From: an uncultured Lachnospiraceae bacterium
GTDB taxonomy: Bacteria > Bacillota > Clostridia > Lachnospirales > Lachnospiraceae
DNA length: 64,000 nucleotides
Reading direction: 5' to 3'
Assembly (NCBI GenBank): GCA_902779445.1
Contig: CACZBM010000002.1
Location: 149,076 to 213,075, forward strand
Positions 54,768 to 62,858 of the stretch are shown here, piece by piece. Position numbers and translations under genes: made by a program. Position 1 is the stretch's first letter; each line of letters opens with the position of its first letter. Under the pieces are notes generated by a model. The model did no database searches, was not told the origin of the DNA, and was given only the letters and a program-made list of their open reading frames with translations.

Positions 54768-55494
54768 GATCCTCGTACATAATGTCTGTCATACCGTACA
54801 GGTCTTTTACTACACTATTAGCAATTACTTCTTCCGGCGTCATGGTATCAGCCCTGCCGCCTTCCCACACTGTTACTATTCTGTCTGAAACCCTTAATGC
54901 AAGCTCCGGCTCGTGAAGTGACATGATAACCGTGGTTCCCTGATCTGAGAGTTCTCTTATAACGTCCATCAGCTCCATCCGGTATCTGATATCCAGGTAG
55001 GACGTTGGTTCATCCATAATGAGATACTCCGGCTCCTGGCATATGGCTCTGGCGATAAGAATCCTCTGCTTCTGACCGTCACTTAGGGAATTAAAGTCCT
55101 TATCTGCAAGTTCTTCCACCTTCATAAGTGATATGGCTTTATCTACAGCTTCATGGTCTTTATCCGTGAATGACCCGAATCCGTTCGTATAGGGAAGTCT
55201 TCCTGCCATAACCACATCAAGGCCTGTCATGTGTTCAGGCTTCACCCGGTCGGTAGTCACTATGGAAAGCATACGGGATCTCTCACTTAAAGGTATGGTA
55301 AAAAGATCCCTGTTCCCTATTGAAACCGTGCCGTTGATGGGCTTTATCCTGCCGGTCATGGTCTTTAAAAGGGTGGACTTTCCTCCACCGTTCGGGCCGA
55401 TCAGAGATACTATCTCTCCTTTATTGATGGTAAGGGTGAGATCCTTAACTATGCTTATTTTTCCGTAGCCTGCGGTTAGATCATTTATTATCAT
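54721..55494 (-). CDS. Cobalamin/iron-type ABC importer ATPase
   Basis: The ATPase of a BtuCD/FecCD-type importer. It has 257 residues. Walker A GPNGGGKSTL, Q-loop, signature LSDGQKQRILIARA, Walker B YLIMDEPTSYLD and H-loop SLHEPELA are all present. The last 13 residues, AFSLWEKVPRRGG, are encoded by an R2 repeat, which replaces the expected tail. It overlaps the permease gene by 4 bp. Cobalamin or a corrinoid is the inferred substrate from the operon. Confidence 0.92.
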   Translation of the reverse strand: MIINDLTAGYGKISIVKDLTLTINKGEIVSLIGPNGGGKSTLLKTMTGRIKPINGTVSIGNRDLFTIPLSERSRMLSIVTTDRVKPEHMTGLDVVMAGRLPYTNGFGSFTDKDHEAVDKAISLMKVEELADKDFNSLSDGQKQRILIARAICQEPEYLIMDEPTSYLDIRYRMELMDVIRELSDQGTTVIMSLHEPELALRVSDRIVTVWEGGRADTMTPEEVIANSVVKDLYGMTDIMYEDLKAFSLWEKVPRRGG

Positions 55495-56498
55495 CTTCTT
55501 CGTCCCGCTATCATGAATATAACTATTGGTGCTCCAAAAAGAGATGTCACGGCAGAAATATTCACTTCCACCGGAGCAAATACCGTCCTTGCTATTAAGT
55601 CACTGAACATACAGAATACCGCTCCTGAAAGGAATGACGCAGGGATCAGTATTATTGGCTTTGATGACTTCAGGGCTTCCCTCATTAAAAACGGAACTGC
55701 TATACCAATAAACGATACAGGACCTGCAAAGGCCGTAACCGTTGCGGATAAAAGACTTGAAAGCACAATGATAAGTACCCGGCAGACCCTGATATTTACT
55801 CCCACACTTTCCGCATAGGTCTCCCCGAGCCTCAGTGCATCCAGATCCTTACTGAGAAGCATCACTATGAAAAAAGCGATGGAGACGATCCCTACTGACC
55901 ATAAAGCCCCGTTCATATCGGATCCTGAAAAACTGCCCTGAGACCAGCCATGCAGATTCACTATATCCGCATCATCAGCAAAAGTAATGAGAAAGTCTGT
56001 TATGGCGCTTGCTATATACCCTATCATTATTCCCGCGGCGAGAAGTGCTGCCATATTGGTGATCCTGGATGAGATAATGATTATAAAAAAAGTGGATATT
56101 AGTGCCCCCGCAAAAGCCGCAAGAACAAGCAGAAGGGTCGAAGAATTCCCTGTACTGCCCACAATAAATATGAGAACCATGGCTACCGTCATCTTTGCCC
56201 CGGATGAGATACCCAGTATATAGGGTCCTGCAATGGGGTTTGCAAAGTAAGTTTGCAAAAGGAACCCCGCAACTGCCAGTGCGCCTCCGAGGGTAAAAGT
56301 CATAATGGTCCGGGGGAGCCTGATATTCATTATGATATTTCTTATCTTTTCATCACCCGTATCAGAAAACGCACCCCGCAATTCCGTTAAGCTTATATGC
56401 ACGCTTCCCACACAGATATTTACGATAAATCCGGCAATGACCAGTAATACGAGCATGAAAAAGATAAAACGTATCCGCCCGGTATTTTCACGCATCAT
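55491..56498 (-). CDS. Cobalamin/iron-type ABC importer permease
   Basis: The FecCD/BtuC-family membrane subunit of 335 residues with about nine to ten helices. Features include IRLPRTIMTFTLGGALAVAGFLLQ, NPIAGPYILGISSGAKM, LGETYAESVGVNIRV and AGPVSFIGIAVPF, all BtuC-like. The start overlaps the end of cbiF by 11 bp. With the ATPase and the lipoprotein at 58742 it forms a full BtuFCD-type set inside the cobalamin operon, so a corrinoid substrate is likely. Confidence 0.93.
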   Translation of the reverse strand: MMRENTGRIRFIFFMLVLLVIAGFIVNICVGSVHISLTELRGAFSDTGDEKIRNIIMNIRLPRTIMTFTLGGALAVAGFLLQTYFANPIAGPYILGISSGAKMTVAMVLIFIVGSTGNSSTLLLVLAAFAGALISTFFIIIISSRITNMAALLAAGIMIGYIASAITDFLITFADDADIVNLHGWSQGSFSGSDMNGALWSVGIVSIAFFIVMLLSKDLDALRLGETYAESVGVNIRVCRVLIIVLSSLLSATVTAFAGPVSFIGIAVPFLMREALKSSKPIILIPASFLSGAVFCMFSDLIARTVFAPVEVNISAVTSLFGAPIVIFMIAGRRR

Positions 56499-57252
56499 TT
56501 TTTCCTTTTCTGAAGCCCGTCGTAAAGTCAGGAGAATATAGTTTTGAAAGCTCGTATCCCGACTGGGAGACAGCTTCTCCCACTATTATAAGGGCTGTCT
56601 TACTTATCCCATGTTTTTCAGCTGTTTCAGCAAGCGTATCAAGAGAGCATATATATTTTTCTTCATCATCCCATGTAGCCTTATATACTATGGCGCAGGG
56701 CATATCTCTCCTGACCCCTGTATTTATAAGTCTCTCTGACAAGGTTTTGGTATCTCCTGCTGAAAGGAAGAAAACCATGGTGGCTCCGTGAGATGAAAGA
56801 GCCTCAACAGATTCACTCTCCGGCACCGGGGTTCTCCCGTCCATCCTGGTAATGATGACACTCTGGCTTATCCCCGGAAGGGTATATTCCATTTGGAGGG
56901 CAGCGGCAGCACCGCAGAAAGAGCTTACCCCCGGAGTGGAATCAAAGGGGATTTTATCTTTGATCAAAAGATCCATCTGTTCCCTTATGGCTCCGTAAAT
57001 ACTGGGGTCTCCCGTATGCAGACGCACCACGTCCTTTTTGTACCCGTGGGCTTTTTTCATTATTTCAAAAACTTCATTTAAGTCGAGCCTGGCGCTGTCA
57101 TGTATCTCACAATCTTTTTTTGCGTATTTCAAAAGACCCGGATTCACAAGGGATCCGGCATAGATTATCACATCCGCTTCTTCCAGTAATCTCTTTCCTC
57201 TTATAGTTATAAGGTCCTCGGCTCCGGGACCTGCGCCTACGAAATGTACCAT
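56488..57252 (-). CDS. cbiF: Precorrin-4 / cobalt-precorrin-4 C11-methyltransferase
   Basis: An SAM-dependent methyltransferase acting at C11 of the corrin ring. It has 254 residues. VHFVGAGPGAEDLITIRGKRLL, DVIIYAGSLVNPGLL, RLHTGDPSIYGAIREQM and PGVSSFCGAAAALQMEYTLPG mark it as CbiF/CobM. It lies between cbiP and the permease gene in one direction. Confidence 0.95.
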   Translation of the reverse strand: MVHFVGAGPGAEDLITIRGKRLLEEADVIIYAGSLVNPGLLKYAKKDCEIHDSARLDLNEVFEIMKKAHGYKKDVVRLHTGDPSIYGAIREQMDLLIKDKIPFDSTPGVSSFCGAAAALQMEYTLPGISQSVIITRMDGRTPVPESESVEALSSHGATMVFFLSAGDTKTLSERLINTGVRRDMPCAIVYKATWDDEEKYICSLDTLAETAEKHGISKTALIIVGEAVSQSGYELSKLYSPDFTTGFRKGKNDA

Positions 57253-57261
57253 GTGTGTCTC

Positions 57262-58728
57262 CTATAATCCTATTATCTTGTAGATCATCTCCATATCAAG
57301 ATTCTCCCGGAGTACATCTGCCAGTCTGTCAAGTTCCTTCTCCGTATGAAGTATATGATCTTCTATCTTAATATCATCTTCAATGCCTTTTCTTTTATAG
57401 ATTATCCTTATCAGCTTTTCCATCAGATCCGGCGAATCAAAGAATCCGTGAATATACGTCCCAAGGACATTTCCATTAATATAAGCGGGAAATATATCCC
57501 TGTCTCCTTCCGTGACTCCCATATGTATCTCGTAACCATTAACATCTGCTCCGGAAAGGCCTGCATATTCTCCTTCAATATTCCCGATCTGTCCCGTCAC
57601 CTGTTTTAAGGTCTTATTGGAATCAAAAACCGTGGACAGAGGTAATAGTGAAAGGCCCTTTAATGAACCGCCTCCCTCATTATTATCTCTGTCATCCACT
57701 TTTTCTCCCAGCATCTGGAATCCGCCGCAGATACCTATTATCAACGTGCCCTTTCCGGCCATATCAAGGACAGCCTGTTCCATCTTGCTTTCTCTCAGCC
57801 ATAAAAGGTCTTTCAATGTATTCTTTGTTCCGGGAAGGATGATAAGATCAGCATCTTCAAGATCCGCTGTATCTTTTGCATAGATAAGATTTGCTCCGGG
57901 TACGGAACCAAAGGCAGTAAAATCAGAGTGATTACTGATAAATGGAAGCCTGAGCACGCATATTTTTATCTTTGCGCTCTCACTCGCGGTATGAAAAGCG
58001 TTATCAAGCCGCTCCGAAACACTGTCCTCATCGTCAAGATCCAGTTTCACATAGGGCACAACTCCTGCAAAGGGAATACTGCAGTACTCCTTAAACATTT
58101 GAAGTCCCGGCATCAGAAGGGACTTATCCCCACGGAACCTGTTTATTATAAGACCCTTGACCCGGGCCCTCTCTTCCTCCGTCATAAGACTTACAGTTCC
58201 AAGAAGCTGGGCAAATACTCCTCCGGGATCGATATTCCCAACAAGCAGTACCGGCGCATCCATAATTTCAGCAAGTCCCATATTTACAATGTCATTATCC
58301 CGTAAATTGATCTCTACAGGACTGCCTGCGCCCTCGATCACGATAATATCCGCTTCGTCTGAAAGCCTGTCATAGGCTGCACGGATATCAGGGATAAGGC
58401 TGTTTTTCATTACATAATATTCGGAAGCCTTCATGTTACCGATGGGTTCACCGTTCACAATTACCTGTGAAGTAGTATCTCCCATGGGCTTAATGAGGAT
58501 GGGATTCATGTCTGATGAAGGCTCCATTCCGGCAGCTATAGCCTGAACCACCTGAGCTCTTCCCATCTCCTTATTATCTTTTGTCACAAAGGAATTCAGA
58601 GCCATATTCTGGGATTTAAACGGAGCTGCTCTATAGCCGTCATTAAGAAGGATCCTTAGGATCCCTGCAGTTATCGTGCTTTTTCCTGCACCTGACATGG
58701 TGCCCTGTATCATAAGGTTTTTAGCCAA
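57262..58728 (-). CDS. cbiP: Cobyric acid synthase
   Basis: A glutamine-dependent amidase that adds four amides to adenosylcobyrinic acid diamide. It has 488 residues: an N-terminal dethiobiotin-synthetase-like domain (MIQGTMSGAGKSTITAGILR, FKSQNMALNSFVT) and a C-terminal glutamine amidotransferase domain with the Cys in IIGICGGFQMLG and the His in YIHGFFDSPDL. The start is TTG at 58728 behind GGGGATATTATT. It is also called cobQ. Confidence 0.95.
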   Translation of the reverse strand: MAKNLMIQGTMSGAGKSTITAGILRILLNDGYRAAPFKSQNMALNSFVTKDNKEMGRAQVVQAIAAGMEPSSDMNPILIKPMGDTTSQVIVNGEPIGNMKASEYYVMKNSLIPDIRAAYDRLSDEADIIVIEGAGSPVEINLRDNDIVNMGLAEIMDAPVLLVGNIDPGGVFAQLLGTVSLMTEEERARVKGLIINRFRGDKSLLMPGLQMFKEYCSIPFAGVVPYVKLDLDDEDSVSERLDNAFHTASESAKIKICVLRLPFISNHSDFTAFGSVPGANLIYAKDTADLEDADLIILPGTKNTLKDLLWLRESKMEQAVLDMAGKGTLIIGICGGFQMLGEKVDDRDNNEGGGSLKGLSLLPLSTVFDSNKTLKQVTGQIGNIEGEYAGLSGADVNGYEIHMGVTEGDRDIFPAYINGNVLGTYIHGFFDSPDLMEKLIRIIYKRKGIEDDIKIEDHILHTEKELDRLADVLRENLDMEMIYKIIGL

Positions 58729-58741
58729 AATAATATCCCCG

Positions 58742-60226
58742 TTATCTCAGTTTATGGAAAAACTCTGTATCTTCCTCTTTTCCTGAAATGATCTTATGCA
58801 GGTTATCAATAATGGTACCATTTTTCTGAGCAAACTGATAGAGCGATCTGTCAGTGCAATAAACTTCACCTGCATTTACCGCATTAAAATCCTTAAACAT
58901 CACATCCAGACCCTTAAGGGCTTCAAGGCTTTCCGGCGCATCCTCAATAGCCGCATTATAAATAATGATATCTGCATCAGACGCGTAGTCATAAAAGGCT
59001 TCTGTACTGATGGTAACCTGGGATGAAGCACTGTCACCGGGATCTATGTCCGGATAGAGGTATGTTCCTCCAGCCATTTCGATCATTTTTGAAAAATAAT
59101 CATTTTTTCGCTTGGTACTGATCATATGGTCAGTATTCATTGAAAATACCACCACTTTTTTATCATATGGCTCGATATCTTTAATCGCGTCTAAATAGTC
59201 TGCCTGGGCTTTTAAGGCTTCTTCTGCTTCCTCTTCCCTGTCTGTAAGAAGGCCGTATATCCTTATCCACTCGCATCTCCCCAGGGGATCACTTTCGTAA
59301 TTACAACGGTCGATAAATACCGGAAGGCCAAGCTCTCCCAATTTATCAAGTACCTTTGGTGTATGAAGTATCATCGTGTTTTCGATAACAAGATCAACAT
59401 TTTTTTCAAGAATCTTTTCATAGTCCGGAGCACTGTATTTCCCGCCGTACTCCATAGTGCCCTTTTCCATGGCTTCCCTTGCGGAATCCACATACCACTT
59501 ATCCTTTTCAATACCGGAAAGGGCAATAAGAGGCACCGTGCCTATAGCGTCAAACTGGCACATAACACCTGATGCCGCAGTATAAATACGGGATAGAGGC
59601 TTCTTAATCACTATAAATTCGTTATCTATACCTTCCGGTATGTCTTTCCCTTCGGGAACCACGAGATAGTTTCTTCCGTCATTTACAGATATTACCGCAT
59701 AACCTTCGCTGTACCTGTGGATAAGAAAGCACTCTGCGAATCTGTTTTCATCGGTTTGTAAGAAATCTAACCCAGGAATTTCGGGAGGCTCTTCTATCCA
59801 GTTCTTTTCAGTCCCTGATCCTTCCGCAGCTATTGGATCTTCACCCGAGGCTTCCCCTTCTTTCAGCAGAGTAAAATGCAAGGTGTAGTCTATCAGGTGC
59901 GGTTCACTCATAGCTACCGTATCCGCCTGTACACTCATATCCTTATCCAGCTCTACAGGGATCCTGAATTCAGAATTTCCTTCAGTATTTACCGGAAGAT
60001 ACTTCTCCCCGTTAACTATCATATAGTCGTAGTGAGAGCTGCTCCATCGTATCAGGGCTACCGCCTTATTATCCTTAACAGTGACCTGACAGGGGCTTTC
60101 AACAGACGCTCTGCCACTCCCCCCTGAAAGCACAACGGATGCGGCATACTCCCCGGAGGGAGTACCGCCGCATCCTGTAAGTAGCAAAAATATAAAAATA
60201 ATAAATAAAAGTTTTCTGATAGTCAT
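58742..60226 (-). CDS. BtuF-like substrate-binding lipoprotein with an extra N-terminal domain
   Basis: A 494-residue predicted lipoprotein (signal, lipobox LLTGC, Cys19) that should bind the substrate of the adjacent BtuCD-type importer. Residues 25-130 form an extra beta-rich domain (SGEYAASVVLSGGSG, KDNKAVALIRWSSSHYDYMIVNG) that resembles the N-terminal domain of the neighbouring CbiK lipoprotein. The binding-protein fold follows (about 195-490), with GTVPLIALSGIEK, PDYEKILEKNVDLVIEN and VDR-like cores typical of cluster A-II binding proteins. The Shine-Dalgarno GGATGAGGG is the end of an R2 repeat. A corrinoid or cobalt-related ligand is inferred. Confidence 0.85.
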   Translation of the reverse strand: MTIRKLLFIIFIFLLLTGCGGTPSGEYAASVVLSGGSGRASVESPCQVTVKDNKAVALIRWSSSHYDYMIVNGEKYLPVNTEGNSEFRIPVELDKDMSVQADTVAMSEPHLIDYTLHFTLLKEGEASGEDPIAAEGSGTEKNWIEEPPEIPGLDFLQTDENRFAECFLIHRYSEGYAVISVNDGRNYLVVPEGKDIPEGIDNEFIVIKKPLSRIYTAASGVMCQFDAIGTVPLIALSGIEKDKWYVDSAREAMEKGTMEYGGKYSAPDYEKILEKNVDLVIENTMILHTPKVLDKLGELGLPVFIDRCNYESDPLGRCEWIRIYGLLTDREEEAEEALKAQADYLDAIKDIEPYDKKVVVFSMNTDHMISTKRKNDYFSKMIEMAGGTYLYPDIDPGDSASSQVTISTEAFYDYASDADIIIYNAAIEDAPESLEALKGLDVMFKDFNAVNAGEVYCTDRSLYQFAQKNGTIIDNLHKIISGKEEDTEFFHKLR

Positions 60227-60228
60227 AA

Positions 60229-60410
60229 ACCCTCATCCGTCAGCACTTCGTGCTGCCACCTTACCGATGGCAGCCTTGCTCAGCAAGACTAAACGCCATT
60301 CAAAACATGCCACTGGCATGTTTTGCCCCATCGGGGGAAGGCTTTAAATACAGCCTAAGGCTTCCCCCTTTGGGGGAAGCTGTCAGCGAAGCTGACTGAT
60401 GAGGGTCATG
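60229..60410. repeat. Double R2 repeat between cbiK and the BtuF-like gene
   Basis: A long copy (CCCTCATCCGTCAGCACTTCGTGCTG...TTACCGATGGCAGC...AAAACATGCCACTGGCATGTTTT...GGGGGAAGGCTT) followed by an inverted short copy (CTTCCCCCTTTGGGGGAAG...GATGAGGG). It fills nearly the whole gap. Confidence 0.88.
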
Positions 60411-60423
60411 ACGCACAACGAGA

Positions 60424-62055
60424 TTACTTAATTACATCCCCGGTATGTGCTACATAAACATCCTGCACATCTTTGATGCTTCCGAGACCTGCGATCTGGC
60501 AGTCAATGCTGTCAAATGATCCGTCAGCCTTAAATCCGCTCTTCCATGTGTCATCATCATCTCCGGCCATATCGTTATTAGCGTGGTCACCTGCAACCAC
60601 CATAAGAGGACGAAGGATAACCTTCTTATAGCCCTTATCCTTAACAGCCTTGATAACGTTACTTAACTCTGTCTCTTCCGGAAGTCCTTCAACAGTTCCG
60701 ATAAATACATTTTCATATCCGAGCTTATCCATCTGGGTCTGCATTTGGCTGTATGTTACATTAGCAGTATGGGAAGTACCGTGTCCCATGAATACGAAAG
60801 CAGTTCCGTCCTTAGCTGCTGCATCTAAGCTGTCAAAACCTGCTGTCTTTACTGCTTCTGTCGTTATGGCCTTTGCCACAAGTTCCTTATCCTTATTGAT
60901 AACGGCGGCATCCTTACCAACTTCACCGAGAAGAGGCTCTGCGATCTTCACGGAATCAAACTTATCCTTGTACTCGTCAAGAGCTTCTGTAAGTTCGTCA
61001 TATTCTGCACCATGCATAAGGTGTGTAGGCTGAACAACGAGATTCTTTACGCCGTTATCCACTGCCCGGGCAAGAGCCTGGTCTACATTGTCGATCTTCT
61101 CACCGTCTCTTGCATATACATGGTTAATGATGATCTGTGCTGTAAATGCTCTTCTTACAGACCAGTCAGGATATGCAGCTGCAAGAGCCTTTTCGATTCC
61201 TCCTATATCCTTGGCACGGCTGTCATTAAAGGATGTACCAAAGCTTACAACCAGAAGTTCGTTTTCGCCTATATTGTCCTGATTTAAGGGATCGTCCATT
61301 GATGCGTCTCCTGTATCATCTCCGAAGTAGCCGGGATCAGCTTCTTCTCCTTCCACCATTTCCTTTTCTTCATCTGTAAGGGCATCCCACTTTGCCTTTG
61401 CTTCTTCGCAGAGAGCATCTGTTTCGGGAGTCCACTCCTGAACATAGATCTTGTCAATAAGCTCTGCAACTTCTGCGGCTGCATCAGACGAACCACCCTC
61501 TACAACTGATACGGTGACCTTGTGGTCATACCACTTGCCCTTTGTGCCGATAAGCGCAAGATCAAAGGGCTCATCCAGTACCGGAACAGGAATATCGAAG
61601 CCATGTACCTCTTCCTCTGTACCATCATCATACTTTACTTTATCGACAGTAGGCTCTAAGAGCTTTGCCCCGTCTTTCTTTGCATCCTCTGACTTGCCGG
61701 GGAAAAGATTTACGATCCTCTTTGAAGGAAGAGAGATATGTATAGTCATAACTCCGTCCTTAACTGTAAGAGTTCCCTTGTCTTTGTATGCTTCGTTTAC
61801 ATGGAACATCTCACCGTCAGACTTGAACGTAGCTGTGTACTCTCCGTCTTCAAGTCCTGAGGAAGTTTCAGGAGCGGTCTCTTCTGCCGGCTCTTCTTTT
61901 TCAGGTTCTTCTGTGGTTTCTTCGGACGGTGCTTCTGAAGCGGCTTCCGTTGACGCTGCAGCAGGCGCTGTGGCGGCAGTGGTAGCTCCGCATCCGGTGA
62001 TCAGTGAAAGCGCCATTGTGATAGATAGAATTACAGTTACTGCTTTTAATTTCAT
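60424..62055 (-). CDS. cbiK: Sirohydrochlorin cobaltochelatase, lipoprotein form with added domains
   Basis: Inserts Co2+ into sirohydrochlorin at the start of anaerobic cobalamin synthesis. It has 543 residues, about twice the usual length. A signal peptide with lipobox LITGC (Cys22) and an acidic, Ser/Thr-rich linker come first. A beta-rich domain follows (about 70-185, GEYTATFKSDGEMF...), similar to the one in the BtuF-like protein, then a short helical stretch with WDALTDEEKEMV. The CbiK domain is at about 265-543, with metal-site histidines in VQPTHLMHG (His345) and FMGHGTSHT (His425), and VVAGDHANNDM. The start follows AAAGGAGGACATT, downstream of a cobalamin riboswitch. Confidence 0.92.
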   Translation of the reverse strand: MKLKAVTVILSITMALSLITGCGATTAATAPAAASTEAASEAPSEETTEEPEKEEPAEETAPETSSGLEDGEYTATFKSDGEMFHVNEAYKDKGTLTVKDGVMTIHISLPSKRIVNLFPGKSEDAKKDGAKLLEPTVDKVKYDDGTEEEVHGFDIPVPVLDEPFDLALIGTKGKWYDHKVTVSVVEGGSSDAAAEVAELIDKIYVQEWTPETDALCEEAKAKWDALTDEEKEMVEGEEADPGYFGDDTGDASMDDPLNQDNIGENELLVVSFGTSFNDSRAKDIGGIEKALAAAYPDWSVRRAFTAQIIINHVYARDGEKIDNVDQALARAVDNGVKNLVVQPTHLMHGAEYDELTEALDEYKDKFDSVKIAEPLLGEVGKDAAVINKDKELVAKAITTEAVKTAGFDSLDAAAKDGTAFVFMGHGTSHTANVTYSQMQTQMDKLGYENVFIGTVEGLPEETELSNVIKAVKDKGYKKVILRPLMVVAGDHANNDMAGDDDDTWKSGFKADGSFDSIDCQIAGLGSIKDVQDVYVAHTGDVIK

Positions 62056-62111
62056 AATGTCCTCCTTTGGAAAATATAAGAAAAACCTCCATCAGAGGAG
62101 AAGAAATGCTG

Positions 62112-62138
62112 CAAAACAAAGCTAATCCCTCGTAGCTT
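62112..62138 (-). terminator. Candidate riboswitch-controlled terminator before cbiK
   Basis: On the minus strand AAGCTA-CGAGGGAT-TAGCTT then TGTTTTGC, between the riboswitch and cbiK. A second, weaker hairpin with a T-run (CCTCTGATGGAGGTTTTT) lies at 62081-62098 and could sequester the Shine-Dalgarno region or terminate. Confidence 0.5.
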
Positions 62139-62154
62139 AAGGTTTCTCTTATTC

Positions 62155-62355
62155 CAGAAAGGCAGGTCTCCCGGCTTACCGGTACGGTCAAATACGGTTT
62201 ATCATAGATGACCACGTCCGTTTTCCCTTCCCAGGCACAGCCCAGTGGTAATGAAAACATCCTTCCGGAACACGGTGACGAGATCGTGCAGGACTTTCAC
62301 CTGCTTTCCTTTTCACCTGCAACCTTAAAATATCAGTCTGCAGACACCTTTCTTT
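62155..62355 (-). ncRNA. Cobalamin riboswitch
   Basis: On the minus strand the order of conserved blocks fits the class: AAAGGTGTC at the 5' end, GCAGGTGAAAAGGAAAGCAGGTGAAAGTCCTGC in the P3-P4 region (in part), ACCACTGGGC in place of the GCCACTG box, and AAGCCGGGAGACCTGCC near the 3' end. It lies about 100 bp before cbiK and so should turn off the operon when cobalamin is plentiful. The boundaries are approximate. Confidence 0.92.
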
Positions 62356-62391
62356 TAATCGTGCGCTATTTATTATAACTGATGATAAAAA

Positions 62392-62844
62392 TTATACAAG
62401 CATTTTTCTGATGAATTCAGTGACAAGCTTTGCTTCTGTATGGTCTTTACCGCTGGCGCTCACGCCGACAACGATATCTCCTTTTCTCACTAACCCCGGA
62501 AAATAAAAATCACACTTGTCCCTGTCTGTACTGATGTTTACAAGGATCCCTTCCTCTTCGCAGTCCCTTGCAATATCAGCATTTACTTCACGGTTATTGG
62601 TGGCGGCAAATACAATATCCGCCTCTGTCAGATCTTCTTTTTCATATCTTCTTTTATTTACAGTGAAGCCGTACTTTTCTGAAAGTTCCTTGACTTTCGT
62701 GGATATCTCCGGTGCAACGACAGTAAGGTTGTCCGTAAACCCACATAGACTCTCTATCCTTCTTCCGGCTATAATGCCTGCACCGATAACCAAAACATTC
62801 TTTTTCGACAGATCCACAAACATCGGAAAAAAAGGTTTATCCAT
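62392..62844 (-). CDS. Precorrin-2 dehydrogenase (SirC/Met8 N-domain type)
   Basis: NAD-dependent oxidation of precorrin-2 to sirohydrochlorin, the substrate of CbiK. It has 150 residues, starting at ATG 62844 (MDKPFFPMFVDLSKK) behind GGAGGCTGATT. The Rossmann motif VLVIGAGIIAGRRIESL and FAATNNREVNADIA, VNISTDRDKCDFYFPG are those of the CysG/Met8 N-terminal domain. The longer frame to 62988 runs into upstream sequence without family support. It lies directly upstream of the cobalamin riboswitch, in the same direction. Confidence 0.92.
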   Translation of the reverse strand: MDKPFFPMFVDLSKKNVLVIGAGIIAGRRIESLCGFTDNLTVVAPEISTKVKELSEKYGFTVNKRRYEKEDLTEADIVFAATNNREVNADIARDCEEEGILVNISTDRDKCDFYFPGLVRKGDIVVGVSASGKDHTEAKLVTEFIRKMLV

Positions 62845-62858
62845 AATCAGCCTCCATT

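Noticed and set aside
61451..62125. A long open frame of 224 codons on the plus strand opposite cbiK
   Set aside because: It is the Ser/Pro/Val-rich complement of an acidic coding region, has no family match or ribosome binding site, and is antisense to a clear gene.
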